From Siderastrea siderea (Eukaryota; Cnidaria; Anthozoa; Scleractinia; Rhizangiidae): DNA of 64,000 nt. A program made the position numbers and the translations under genes. The number at the start of each line of letters is the position of its first letter. The stretch's first letter is position 1. Shown one piece after another: positions 1 through 11,984 of this stretch. The notes under the pieces are model-generated. The model was not told where the DNA came from, did not search any database, and saw nothing but the letters and a program-made list of their open reading frames with translations. Location: NCBI GenBank assembly GCA_964030785.1, contig OZ034968.1:62827899-62891898 (forward strand), read 5' to 3'.

Positions 1-465
1 TTCGCCGCTCCGCCGCGATATGAAGTTTGTATCGCGCGGCATGTGACACCGCTGTATTTCCTGTCATATATAGGACAGGAAAGTGCTTATTTGCGAGGAA
101 ACTGAGCTGCTCAACAAACGCTTATACGCAACAAAAGTTAAAACGCAAAGATCAGTGATTTAATTAGATAATCACTCGAAAAACTGCTTTCTTGCCGCTT
201 CGCTGCGTTCATTTAATTTTTTACAGAAACAAAGAACTTTGGTTTCTTTTGTTTCTGTTGTTTTACAAACGACGCCGACTTGACTTTTTGGCCTTGTTTT
301 TCTCGAAAACGAAGCGAAAATCAGTGAAAAAATTATCTGGGCAATGTTCTATGAATGAAGGGAAGATCACAAGCCAAAATTCAGGCAGTTTTGAGCAAAA
401 TAAAAAACAGCCTAAAATTCGACATTAGACGGTTATGCTCTCAGCCTTTCAATTATTATGAATAA
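1..465. other. unassigned intergenic sequence
   Basis: I see no gene or repeat with clear ends here. The short open frame at 192-428 has no recognisable domain and is rich in Lys, Phe and Leu, as expected of AT-rich noncoding DNA. Confidence 0.4.
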
Positions 466-637
466 ATACAAAAAAATTCAAGGGCTATTGCAATGTTAGT
501 TTGGCCTTCCACATAAAGAATGTCATGCACTTTTCTACTTTCTCTTGGGAATATTATGTAACAAAGGAGGAAAAATATAAAAGATTGTCCATGTAGGAAG
601 CTAATAATTTGTTTGAGACTTTGCTAAACAGAATCAG

Positions 638-883
638 GATAGTAAACATAGACAAGCAAAAATAAACGATAAAAACGGGCGTTTGGCTGTCTTCATGACG
701 CCATTGTCAAGGTAACTTATGTAAATTACAACTCTTACAAGTATTTAGAATTAAAATTATACTCGTTGTTACTTACATATTAAGTTACCTTGACAATGGC
801 GTCACGAAGACACCAAAACGTTGGTTTTTATCGTTTATTTTTGCTTGTCTATGTTTAACCAAATCATTGTTGAAGATAGTAAA
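638..883. mobile_element. MITE with inverted repeats inside the pseudogene
   Basis: A left arm beginning CATAGACAAGCAAAAATAAA at 647 is matched by its reverse complement ending at 853. The parent copy (35775-35790) lacks the insert. The 9-mer GATAGTAAA occurs at 638-646 and again at 875-883 and is a candidate target duplication, though 21 extra bases separate the right arm from it. The inner arms carry a motif (GACGCCATTGTCAA) close to that of the element at 49695-50080. Confidence 0.7.
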
Positions 884-1270
884 TAATAGAAATTATTCAC
901 TTAAAACAGACCTACCAGAATCACAAATTTCAAACCCCAAAAAGGCCTTCGCCACTCTCCATCATTAACGTATCTGAATTATCCCCCCCCCCCCTCCCAA
1001 ACGGGCCTCTTTAAGTCAGGAGACAAGTCAGTAGATGGTCCTGCAGGGTAATACACTGTGGATTCCATCTTACCAATTTTGACCACATTTGAGTCATCAA
1101 GCATCTTCTTCTCACTACGAAATCAAACACTCTTAAAATGCCATGGATTTTTCATGGCAGTTTAATGTAAGTTTCAGAGGAGATTACTGTGATAGTAATA
1201 AATATTTCATGGTACAACAACTAGTAATTCATGGTTATGCTCCATGAAATAACCATTAATTTTACCATTA

Positions 1271-2832
1271 CAGTTGATCCACGTCACGCGTGAACGGAAA
1301 CCTGAACATGTGATCCGAGTCTTCAAATGAACAAGCTACTTTCAGTGACGTAACGGAGATCACAAAGGAAATATTGAAGATCCCATTGAAATTGCGAAAA
1401 TGGATCCTATATTTGGAGAAGCAAGGGGTTGTGACAGGACAAATCTTTGTTTTATCGAGAGACCGCGTTATTTTAGGGGTTCGCTTCTCGTCAGTGGTTC
1501 AAAAACGTTTTAGACGTAGAAGAAGGTGAAATTATGTCAATTATTTTCTTGACGCGGGGATCCTGTTTCAACCAAACGAGAACAAACCTCATCTAGAGCT
1601 GAACGCTTATATATGTAAGAACGGTAGCTCCGAAGGAAGTGGACGAAAAGCAAGATACATGTGCGGTGTTAAGCAACTACTGATGACAGTTTTTCCTGGT
1701 TGCGAGGTTGATTAAAGACAAAGCCGACGCTTCATCCACAGTTTAAACCAAAGCGTAATACGAGAGTTGTTTGTATGGAGCTGAAATTCGATCCAAAATA
1801 TACAAAATGGGCAATTTTCCGTGCAAAAAACGTAAAAAGCGAAATAGAGTTTGAAGACCCTTACCTGTTGTGTGTTTGCTGTGTTTTTGCCGTTTTTCCG
1901 AGTCTCTAGAGGCCGTTTGGGGCGATATTCTGTTTAACGGTCAATGCGACATCATGTCAAAATAAAGCCAGTACGTGACAAGACGTCGGATCGACCGTCA
2001 AAGCCCAAAACGGCCTTCAGAAGTTCGCAAAAGCGGTAACGACACAGCAGACACACAACAGGTAAGGTTTTTCAAAATCTATTTTGATTTTTAGGTATTT
2101 TCCACGGGAAACTGCCGATTATTTTCAATCGAATTTCATGCAGCTCGATACAAACACTCATATGATATTACGCTTTGGTGACCTGTGCTTCGTCTATTGC
2201 ATAACCTATTGCTCAACAATCTTTCGCGATTTTCGGCTTTACCTCGGTGTAAGAACCTGTGAAACTCACGGATGACGTAAAACAAAGGAAACAAAAACAT
2301 TTAAAACAATACCGTACAGCAAAACAAAAGCTAGCAAACAAAGAAAATCTTGTCAGGTTCTTACACCGAGGTAAACCCCGATTTTCCCATCCATATATCC
2401 TAGGTTTCGCTAGTTCGAACAATTCAATACATTCTAGAACGTCGTCCGAAAGTTTAGAAGGATAACTTCGTCCCCCTTGATTGAATACCTCACATGTACT
2501 GAACATTTCATGATGTCGAATGATACAATAAACCGCGCCAGGAGTTGCACGAGCTGCTGTGAAGATCGATGTCGGTCCCTCTCCAGTCAAATAACGATTA
2601 ATTATTCGTCTTCTCGTTTCCTTGTGGAGAGGCCTACATGGCCTAAGGCATTAACATAACCAGGTCTGAACATTTCGACAAATCTGTGACAGATGCGGAA
2701 TCTCCTTTCGATTTTCGAAATCGCTCTCTGAATCTAAGAAAACACAAGGCGAATGCCCAAATATGGAGAACGTGACTCGTCACGTTGTTTAGAATTTTAG
2801 AGTTTCCTTTCACGCGTGACGTGGATCAACTG
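1271..2832. mobile_element. nested TIR element with TA target site
   Basis: The left end CAGTTGATCCACGTCACGCG is repeated inverted at 2807-2832. The element is flanked by TA on both sides (1269-1270, 2833-2834), as for Tc1/mariner-type insertions, although a 2-bp match could be chance. Inside are secondary inverted repeats: about 1858-1925 against 1990-2065 (CCTGTTGTGTGT), and 2243-2260 against 2353-2372. No transposase frame is visible. It lies wholly within the CACTA-like element and so arrived later. Confidence 0.65.
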
Positions 2833-3759
2833 TAAAAACTTCTTAGTTTTTGTACCTTTCATGGCCATGATAAAGCCATTAATATGAGAAAGTAATGGAC
2901 ATTTCATGGTATCGGCTTTTAACAGCTTTTTAATGGCCATGAAAAAGCACTTAATTTTCATGTCTGGCGACTCAAAATTTCAGGCTTTTTTAATGGTCTA
3001 TTTTAATGCCTTTTTCATGGAATGAAATTTTTCATGGCCCAGGAAATAGTCATGAAAGGTACAAAAACTCATGGCCATGATTTTTTTAATGGCATTACAA
3101 TGGCATTTTCATTATTTGCTACAAGGAATGGCACCTCTCACGCAAATGCCATGAATTTTGTCCAAAAAAAGTGAAAATACCATGAAAAATGTCCATATAA
3201 AAACCATCTTTTTTTTACAAGGTCATCTTACAGCAACTTACAAATGTACTACGCTAGTAATGAACATGCTATTTACCCAGGTCAAAAGAATCAACAAGTG
3301 GACTTAGGCAGTGTTTAATACTGAAAGTTCAGTGATCCAAAAATAACAACCCAGCAATATTGATACTACAGTAAAACGTATTTTCAGGAGAACTTTTAAT
3401 ATTAACTGTGATCACAGTTCAGACAATTTACAATATGTCCTTGTTGTCCAATGCATTTAGCAGTCAGTGAGCTTTGCAGTGTGAGAATAGGCTGTTTGTT
3501 TCAGCAACAGTATTTTACTTCAAGCTGTTCCTCAAGACTGCTTCTGCAATCAATAGGAAACAAAATAGAAATAAGCTTACATGATATGTACATGTACAGC
3601 TGTATACAATCAATGTCCCTCAAGTATGCACAATTTTAATTATAACCCGAAGATCAAATTCAAATAATTGACTGCAGTAGCTTGTAGAGTTAGAAAGTAA
3701 ACCTAAATCTCAAATTATAAAGCTAAGTTCTTGTTTTTACCCCCAACATCTTCGCTAAT

Positions 3760-4689
3760 GCATGGTTCAATTCTACCTGTTACCATCCCCCCCGGGCATA
3801 TCCCCGGGGATTTGCAATTTTGTTCTCACTTGGCAGTCTATTCCCCACCCCCGGGCACGTAGAAAGAGACAATTCCCCACCCCCGGGACTCCTTGTCGAT
3901 GACAAATACGTTGTTTTGTGTACAAAACATAGATTACGATATTGATTTCCATACAATAGCAAAACCAGATGTTTTGAAAGAACTAAAACGCTTTTCTAGA
4001 GTTTCTTGAACGAAGGACACTACATGTATAATGTAATAAAAACATGAACACTATATTTAATAAAGAAACTGCAGAAAAACCTCTAACCGCACTGGCATAC
4101 GGCCAGCGAGTAAAGACGTGGTCTTCGCCACGTGATTTATTCTAAATATAGCACATACGCACAAGAGGCCCGTGAACAAATTGATGGCAGCATTTTAAAG
4201 GAGTTTTTCTTAGCTCGTTTCATAAGGATGAACACTGGACTGAGACCTGTTTAATATAAAGCCTTGCATCCGTCTTCATATAGTCTCTTTAAGTCGTCTT
4301 AGCATGTACATAAATACGCTGGAGAAATGTTTCTTTGTTTGTGGCGAACGCCATCCATTCGAGTACGCATCAAACGCACATTCGTTTAACAATTTATAAT
4401 GAAAGTACCTTCGAATACAGATTTTAATTTTGAGAGATTATTCTTCTCTAACCAGTCTGCTACAAATTCTAGAGATTCTCCCTGGAAATAGGCAGTCTTC
4501 TCCACGCGGGCACGGCGTCAAGTGAGAAGTGACCTACTTCACAAGAACAACAAGAAGTTATTTTCGATTTGCCCCCCGTCTCCCGGGACAAGACGGCTTC
4601 AAACAATTCCCCACCCCCGGGACCGAAAGGTTGGACTTGTCCCCGGCGTTGCCTGGGGGGGATGGTAACAGGTAAAATTGAACCATGCT
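3760..4689. mobile_element. nested TIR element with C/G-rich ends
   Basis: The arms starting GCATGGTTCAATT at 3760 are inverted at 4661-4688. They are followed inward by C-tracts and repeated ATTCCCCACCCCCGGG blocks at 3840-3890 and 4606-4622. The open frames across these arms are products of the repeat. No coding capacity is recognised. Confidence 0.6.
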
Positions 4690-6064
4690 TAAAGCAAGCA
4701 TCACCTGTAATATGTATCTCTATAAACTTAATAAGATCGTGTGTAAATCTCACTACGTGTACTCGTTTGAAGCCAAACTTAGACTGTTTAGAAATTCATA
4801 ATACATATTTAATCCATGTTTAGAGGCTCTTGAAGGAAAGGCTTTCTCTGTTTAAACGGCGAGGAAACTCTGTTCGCAATGGCGCCTGAACAAAACGAAT
4901 TTTTCAGCCTCTTTTTCACGCTCAATCCCAGGTCCCCTATCCGCTGTTGGAGATGCTGCTGACCAGAAAAGCTCATTCCATTCAAGATGGCGGCTCCCCT
5001 AACAACAACTGAGAAACTTGCTTTTTCTACCAACTTTAAAAGCTTTTATCGGGATAACAAGAAACTAGGAATCACTTAAAAACATCCAGGGATCATATTC
5101 TGCAAAAGTTCGGAAATCAGATATTTCACTGCTTTAAAAATATAATACTGTTCAAGCTCTCAAAAGGTATTCCTGGTATTCCCTGATTTAGCTGCAGTGA
5201 AATACTGAGACTTCTTGGAATATTTTAATGTAAAAATTAGCTTTTAAATTACAAAACCAATCAATTCAAAACACTATTTTTCCACGCTTATATTATATCC
5301 TATAGCTAGCTAGGTGGGTGCATGGTCTCTCAGTATTTTTTCAGGGTCATGAAAATCCTAAAAATAGTGAAAAGCTCATGAAATTTCAGAAAATTACTTT
5401 CATTGCTTTTTCATGGTACATATACCAAAGAAACTATTTTCATGGTATGTTAAACTGCCATGAAAACAAATTTCTGTTTCATTTCAAGACATTTTAATGG
5501 TGGTGAATATTTTTCACGATATTTTCATGGTGCAGCAGGAGAATCAAGTCTAGCCCATGAATTTCATAAATGCATGTTTCATGGCCATGAAAACAAAGAT
5601 AACCAGTTTTTCATGGCTCTTTCACGACTTTTTAATACAAATTGGTTTCATAGTGTCTTTTCCTTGTAAGCACTGCTCAAGGCCTTTACATCAATACTGG
5701 ATTCCTTTACAACAGGGACATAATCATCATCCTATTGAATAAATAGAAATGCAACAGGAAACTGAAAATAGGGCAAAGAAAAAAGACAAGAAAACAGCTT
5801 TTCCTTAGGGTGCTATAATGTACCGGCCATTTTCAGAACTGGCTGACCAGATGGATTCTGCCCTTTGCAAAGGACTGGACTGTACATGTGCTTCCAGCTA
5901 CACTACATAATGTACATGTACATGTAAATTGGTTCCAAGGCTCCAGAAGGGCAAGGTGAGAAACGCACTTTTGAGTTGTACTGTAGATGAACACAATGTT
6001 CAATACTCACTAAAACTACATGTATTATAGGGCAACACCAAATGGCTTTAATATCAATGACATA

Positions 6065-6450
6065 CAGTACCGCTCAAAGGTAAGTTATCACCCTTTCGCG
6101 AGATGCGAATCGCATCGCGCGCTACACGATTCTCGCAGCGCGCGACATGACTTTTGCCACTCGCCAAGCCCTAAAAACTGTAAATATCATAGCTTAAAAT
6201 TCTCTCGTAATTTTGATTGCCTATTGTAAAGCAAATGTCGATTGATAACGATCATTGAACGATCGGAGAACCTGGCGCCATTTGCATCGTTTTGAGCAAA
6301 ACTAAGAACTGCTTTGCGAATTCCAAGTGCGTGAATTTCACATGTACATCCAAGTTTACATCAGATTGTTGCCAACAGCAATTCTAAACGACAATTCTTT
6401 CTATGCCTTAAAATTGAAAAGCCGTCTCCATGGTTTATATACATTAAATG
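6065..6450. mobile_element. insertion in pseudogene, class unknown
   Basis: Relative to the parent (break near 36434), the copy has about 386 extra bases here, including a CG-rich stretch with GCGCGC motifs around 6106-6147. Inserted by comparison; no clear TIR or TSD is seen. Confidence 0.45.
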
Positions 6451-6572
6451 AATTGTTTCAGCAGTCACTGAACCAGACATGCAATCAGACAAACTTTAAT
6501 GTAGCCTCAGTAAAGCTTGGTGGATTGTTTAATTGCAAGAGCAAAGTCATGAAACTGTCAGATACTCAGGCC

Positions 6573-7240
6573 ACCTTAAGATCATTGCCTTGTATTGCAT
6601 TGCGCATCCCTACTGCGTACGATTTGTTGCCTCATTTGCGCGCACTCACAGCGCGCGCACGCCCAGGGAGTAAATAAATAGGTTTCCTGTGAGGCTAAGC
6701 TCACCAGAGAAAAGAAAAGTCATTTACTCTTAAACAAGCGTGATGACCTATCTTTTTTTTTCACATTTTTTTGACCTGCCGTTCATTCTCTTTTTGTTCA
6801 AAGAGTTGGAAAAAAACACATGTTCGAAAAAAATTATTACTAGAAACGCGTTACTCATGGAGATGAAATCACGACCTCGAGAACACACACGTGAGGAAGG
6901 TTTTAAGTCAATTTCGTCTGATACTTCAAGCATCTGCCATGAAAGATCTAGTAAATTGTTCCTTGTTATCAATATTTTACATCTAGTACATTGTTTCAAG
7001 ATTTGCTTTAATTATGTGCTTCCTGTTCCTATGGAAAGTAGCGTAAACTGATCAAGTAAACATGTGTTTGTTGGGAGAAATTGCATCGAATTATTGGTAA
7101 CTTGAGACGATGATATCTCGTTAACGGACATGGGGACCTATTCTTTTTATTTTATATTTCAAAACATTGCACGATAGATAACAACTTGTGAAAGTTTGAC
7201 AAAATCGTATGTTAAATTTTATTTCGGGGGAATGACCTTA
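6573..7240. mobile_element. insertion in pseudogene with ACCTTA direct repeat
   Basis: About 660 bases are extra relative to the parent at 36559. ACCTTA occurs at both borders (6573-6578 and 7235-7240), a possible 6-bp target duplication. The content is AT-rich with CG-rich GCGCGC runs near 6638-6660. No protein domain is recognised. Confidence 0.45.
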
Positions 7241-8689
7241 AATGTATCAACAAATTATAAGGGACAAAGTCTTGAGACTGGCTTCTCTATCCAACATTTG
7301 AAAAAAAAAACATTGGAAAGGACTTCAGCCTTTACAGAGCATTTTTACATCAACACTTTGCCTCCTACCTGCACAACAACTGGCAATTCTTTCCACCGCT
7401 GCAAACCTTTTGTCAACTTTTTTGGCTTCTTTTGTGGTTTTGCTTTCATCTTGCCTTAAGGACCTTTACTAGAGTACCACACCTTGGAACCCTGGGGATA
7501 ATTTTCTTGTAATTGTTTCTGAAACTTGAGCTTGTCATTAGTGTCAAGAACAATGATGTCAGATTCTGAGGACTTCTTGGAAGACACAGGTTGTGCACCA
7601 CCGAGTAGTTCTTGCTGAAAAATGTTATCTGTTTCAAGTTTTTTGCTCCCAACTGCAGGAGATAATGTAAATGAGGGTGTGTAATGAATGTCTAAGATTT
7701 GCTGTGACTTCTTGCCTTTAAGATCTTTTACTTTCTTCTTAGCAGAACTCTGCTTGTCCTGTTCTGCAATAGTTTCAGATTGTCCTGTAGAAGCTGTTTT
7801 TCTTCCATTTCTTTCATTCTTTTTTCAAAGAAATTATGAAGTCTTTCCTTGTCACTCCCTGCTGCTTAGGTGCTGAAATTAACTTTTCTGTATCAGTTAT
7901 ACTAGGAAGAGTCTTTGATCTCCTCAGAGGCTTAAGCTTTCTTGGCCCTTTCAAATGACACAGAGCATGCCTTTTAACAACTCCACGAGGATCATGTCGA
8001 CCACCAAGCCCAACAGCGTTGGTCTTGGCATGAAACAAACCTCCAACTCTGAAGACTGTGTGTAACTCATCCTCGTTATAAGGCAGTGTGTGAGGGGCAC
8101 GGTCTTGTAAAACATCTTCATCAGAAACCAGTCCACTGCTAACTTTTTTCAGGTACGATTGACTGATGTCTTTTCCACTCTTGTCTGCAACAGGGTGGTA
8201 TTGAGAAAACACATCTGCAAGTCTCGCCAGAGGTTCATCCTTTGGTAATCGCTTCTGTTGTAAAGGAGGAGCCAAAGGAGCTAGAGAGCTATGTGCTAAT
8301 CTTGAATAATCATCAGGAAAAGGAGGTGTACTTATTCTGCTGACATTAAGACCAGTTTCATCTCTGCCAACATAAGGAATCTGCACTCCTGATGCGACTG
8401 CGAAGAATTCTGCACCATGAGCCTTAGTTGATGATACGCTGCCAGCAACTATAAAAAATAAATTTTAGTTCATAAAAATAATACCTTTCATTCCTGTTTT
8501 AGTAACAGTTTAAAAAATACCGACTGTAAGAGAAAAGTGGGAAATATTTTAGTTTGAGGCTTAGCTGGCATGTAGTCCTTTCTAGCTTCTCTTAATTTCA
8601 AACGAATTTTTGCAGACTGTAGTCTGTTTGCAGATGCTGTAGGATAGCCTAAAACAACGTGTCTTCATTGGTACCGGTACGAAAATGTC

Positions 8690-8920
8690 TGGCCTAACTT
8701 TAACCTAATTTTGGCCTGAATTTTAGCCAGACAAAAGCTAAAAATTGTTAGCCTAACATTAACTTTTTTTAGCCTGGCGTTAACCTGAAAATTGGACCTT
8801 AACTTTTTAAGGCTTTGAGCCTGTCATTTTTAAGGCTTCAAGAATGACCGCACGGCAGAGTGAATGATCACCTAAAAACGATTATTTTTAAGGCTAAAAA
8901 CACAAAATCTGTAAGGCAAT
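8690..8920. repeat. short-motif repeat tract (GCCTAA/TTAAGGCT)
   Basis: GCCTAAC, AGCCTAAC, TTAGCC and TTAAGGCT recur in both orientations over about 230 bases directly beside the pseudogene break. It may be the subterminal part of another transposon, but I cannot place its ends. Confidence 0.4.
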
Positions 8921-9971
8921 TTAGGCATTAACAATAACTGAGACTGTTCGGTCAACAGCGGTTTAGTTCAAGTAGCTTATGTGATATCCGAAAAACGAAC
9001 AACAATTTCAAAATGCACATGCTAAGTTTATTTTGTAACCTTTGTACACGATCAAATTGCAACAGTGACGTAACACGCTAAACAGTAAAACTACAGTGTA
9101 GCACACAGTGTAATATAAAGCTAAGAACTACAACACTTTATAGCTAAAGGTTAACCTCGACTTGATATTTTTATGGTACGGAGTTCGAAGGAAAAGTAAC
9201 CGCAATCATTTCTCATTATCAATGTCGACCTCGGAAGTAAACTGTAGACTAATCAATGATGTGCCACTGATAATTACAATTTTCAAGCTAAGGACACTTT
9301 GCTGACCTCAGTATTATTTGCGGTCAGCTCTACCGTACATTCTTTCCCTTGTGGAAAAATGGACTCAAATACATTTACAGTGTACGGAAGTCACTTCAAA
9401 TTGCAGGAGATCAAAGAACCTAAATTTATCGTGGCGAACATTATCCTTGTGAAAGTGGCTACACAGCATCGGAGCCTATCCAACAGAGCAGTCTGTTCGT
9501 TGTTTACAAGATGGGTTCAGATCGATCTTCGCTCCAGGAAAGCAAAACATTAAAGTCTTTTCCAACTTAAAACTGCACAAGTTTGAATTTTAACAAATCT
9601 TGTAACTTTAAGGATACTTTTTTAAAACTGATGCTTTATGTCCGGTGGATGTTGCAAACAACTTTGTCGGCGAAAAAGCAAACAAGAAGCAGCTTTTTGG
9701 CAAATTTTCAACGACCAACGTCTCCGTAAAGGTGTCCTTTTTGACGAAATCGACACGCTGTGGCATTGTGAACAGTGTTAGTATCTATTTGACATGTATC
9801 TTTGTATACCTTATGACCTATTTGTTAACGTCTGTATTTTGAAGGGAGGGGGGGTGGCTTTGACTAAGCCAACTTACTCGGCCCCCCAGTTATTACAGCC
9901 TTGCTACGGGCCTTATTCGCGTGGTTTAAATGTCTAAAACCTGTGAAGCGAAAACAAGAAAGAGTCAACTA
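8921..9971. other. unassigned intergenic sequence
   Basis: Open frames at 9299-9553 and 9645-9842 have no recognisable motifs. A G-tract lies at 9843-9856. I see no supported gene. Confidence 0.3.
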
Positions 9972-10202
9972 CAGCCTAGTACCCAGGCGTTCTCTGCTCG
10001 CTCACACGACTTGGCGCGAAATTTTCGTGACGTCACCGAATGGCATCATTCGCAACCTCGTTCCCAGGGTCTCTCTTCTCTGCCTCAAGGGAGGCAGAGA
10101 AGAGAGACCCTGGGAACGAGGTTGCATCATTCGGTGAAGTCACGACATTTCGCACCAATTCGAGTCGAGTGAGCGGGAGGAAAACGCCTGAGTACTAGGC
10201 TG
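9972..10202. mobile_element. fold-back MITE with 9-bp target duplication (Mutator-like)
   Basis: The inverted arms begin CAGCCTAGTACCCAGGCG at 9972 and close with the complement at 10202. The flanks AGTCAACTA (9963-9971) and AGTCGACTA (10203-10211) match at 8 of 9 bases, as in Mutator-type insertion. The centre is occupied by a second element (10053-10124). Without that insert and its duplication the host is 150 bp, matching its relative at 26894-27046 (153 bp). Peptides read across this element are repeat products. Confidence 0.85.
10053..10124. mobile_element. 72-bp hairpin transposon nested in the MITE
   Basis: Two arms (CAACCTCGTTCCCAGGG... and its perfect complement) flank a 4-base loop. 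The flanks are an exact 9-bp duplication, CATCATTCG, at 10044-10052 and 10125-10133. So a nearly all-stem sequence has transposed as a unit. A degraded relative lies at 52495-52558, and the TIR core CTCGTTCCCAG recurs at 62342-63310. Confidence 0.88.
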
Positions 10203-11776
10203 AGTCGACTAGATTGCGTGCGTGAGCAATCACCACACATGCGTCACTTTTCCACTGACGCGGCTGGCGTGTTCGTTTCGCTCGACTATCCTTGAGCGGT
10301 GGAAAAGGAGTCCGGATGCTCGTGGTCTAAGAGATGATCAGAGTTGACGAGAATTCAAGCTCGATTAAAGCACACAAAGATAAGCGGTCGATCACAAAGC
10401 AAGAGTTTGACCATCCCCCGGGGGGAGGGGGGATCCAATATTAAGGGACCGTTCATTTTTGCATGAGTTGGTGGGTCGCTGGTGGAATTTAGGGGTGGGC
10501 CATGAGAAAAAAAGGACTTAAACGGGGACCTGTCCAGAAAAAATTCAGTGATGGGAGGCCACTTGAACAAATAATGTTCAACGTGGTGTTGAGATGGGTA
10601 GAAACATTTAACAAGCCAACAATATCAAAACAAAACAAAAGTATGAACTGGAAACAAATTTCTTCCTAATTTTTATAATTTAAGTAAAAGTTCAATAATA
10701 AAAGCTTCTACGATTAAAACGTGTTCAATAATTGTTTCGCAGGAAGTGATAGATTTAAAGAAACATTTCTGCCCTATTTGTTGGTAGTAAATCATTTTAT
10801 TTTTTTTCTTAAGCATTTTTCCGGTCCAGAATCCAGAATCCATGAATTTGATTGGCTGCTGACGTGCGTTCCGCCGGTCCAGTTTTTTCCTATCCGGACC
10901 GGTTTTGTCATGGTAACCGCGCGAAAACCATTGAATGAAAGTTGAAAAACAACATACCTCGGTTGAACTCGAGAATTTTTTTATTTACGGCTCAAAGATG
11001 CGACTTTTTTGGCAAGTCACAATTCTTGTGTGTGTTGTAAATGGAAAGTTCAGCAAGGAGGGGAATTAAAGACCTTGAAATACCTTCAAAAGGCAAGTAC
11101 TCGTTTTAATTTTGTGTAGCTTAGTATGGCGGTTGGTGAGTTTGTTGTTGAATTCACTTAACACAGCAGTTTTAGTTTTTAAATTGCGATCGCCACAATG
11201 CCTTTTGACTCCGATATTTACTTTAATGACTTCGTTTTTCAGTTTTTTCTCTTAAATTAACGAGGTTCGGTATATTTTCACTCAAGAAATTGTGCAGGCT
11301 TAACTGGAATTTTGCTTTTTCATCTGTCGTAAATGAAGATAAGCTTAAAAGCCAGCGCACCGTTCGCTTTGGTTAAAACTGAGATCAAACCGAACGATTT
11401 CGCTAAATAATTAAATTGTTTATATCCAAAGAACCAGCACATACGTTTACAGGTACGAAGCAAAACATAAAAAGAAAGTAATTAGGCTAAACAGAAATGT
11501 TTTTCGAAGTATTATTCTCTTTCATTTTTTACGCAAGGGCAATTAAACCTGTCCTAACGATTGAGTCCTTTGGTTTTGTTTTTAGTAAGCTTAAGCTCAA
11601 TTATAAGTATTTAATTGGGTTGTTTATCCCTATGCCGGGCAGGATTTTCCATGTGCGTGTCAGTTCTTGATTACATTCGCTTCACGGTTTCCTGCCATCT
11701 GACTCAGTGAAACTTACGCGAGTTCTGACAACCTTTCAAGATTGATCTGCAAACTCGCAAATGTTGGGAAAAAAAT
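10203..11776. other. intergenic sequence, no gene seen
   Basis: It contains a C/G-tract near 10413-10435 that may be the end of a C/G-rich TIR element like those at 39698 and 46946. The rest is AT-rich with no recognisable coding sequence. Confidence 0.35.
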
Positions 11777-11920
11777 AAATATGTCATTTATCTGCCTAGG
11801 TCGGTCCGTATAGGGAAAAACTGTGCCCTTGGTCTTGAGTACGGCCCTCGGCTACTCAAGACCGCGGGCACAGTTTTTCCCTATACGGACCTCCCGGCCG
11901 GTAAATAACATATATTTCTT
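11777..11920. mobile_element. palindromic fold-back MITE
   Basis: The arms with TCCGTATAGGGAAAAACTG (left, 11807) and its complement (to 11889) meet near 11847. Weaker arm similarity extends outward to AAATATGTCATTTA and TAAATAACATATATTT. No coding capacity. Confidence 0.75.
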
Positions 11921-11984
11921 TTTCTATAGTTGTAAACAAGAGTACTCAGTTTAACTCACCTTCCACAGAAATGAAGTAAAACAA

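Larger units (their letters stand above)
1113..5655. mobile_element. non-autonomous CACTA (EnSpm-like) transposon, 4.5 kb
   Basis: The ends are CACTACGAAATC (1113) and the inverse of CACTATGAAACC (ending 5655). It is flanked by a 3-bp duplication TCT (1110-1112 and 5656-5658), which is exact by comparison with the uninterrupted exon 4 near 36060. Both subterminal regions (about 1137-1260, 2845-3200 and 5330-5650) are packed with TTTCATGG/CCATGAAA motifs, as expected for subterminal transposase-binding repeats of CACTA elements. I see no transposase reading frame. It carries nested elements at 1271-2832 and 3760-4689. The superfamily call rests on TIR and TSD only. Confidence 0.75.
466..8672 (-). 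pseudogene. dead duplicate of the HEATR4-like gene 5' half (exons 2-4)
   Basis: This block is collinear with 35612-38121 of the intact gene, in the same orientation, including intron sequence, so it is a DNA-level duplication and not a retrocopy. The copies of the exons lie at 8636-~8569 (exon 2), 8448-7369 (exon 3), and 5731-5656 plus 1112-1074 (exon 4). Three lesions are visible. Exon 3 has a net loss of 124 bp near 7861-7866, where the parent carries 37181-37309, and this shifts the frame. A TAA stop lies at 7458-7456 where the parent has a Ser codon. Exon 4 is split by a 4.5-kb CACTA-like element. Exon 1 and the promoter are not included: the duplication ends inside intron 1. Two further insertions (6065-6450 and about 6579-7240) and a MITE (647-853) lengthen it from 2.5 kb to 8.2 kb. 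Confidence 0.88.

Noticed and set aside
2213..2590. 125-codon minus frame and its plus-strand partners
   Set aside because: Lie inside the TA-flanked nested transposon, across small inverted repeats, with no domain.
1269..2834. Certain Tc1/mariner assignment
   Set aside because: Only a 2-bp TA match and TIRs; no transposase, so the superfamily is left open.
4469..4823. Pro/Gly-rich frames on both strands
   Set aside because: Generated by the C/G-rich inverted repeats of the 3760-4689 element.
7814..8386. 190-codon minus frame as an independent gene
   Set aside because: It is exon 3 of the HEATR4 pseudogene, ending in a frameshift after the 124-bp loss.
9901..10172. Overlapping plus-strand frames as small proteins
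   Set aside because: They run through the fold-back MITE and its nested hairpin.
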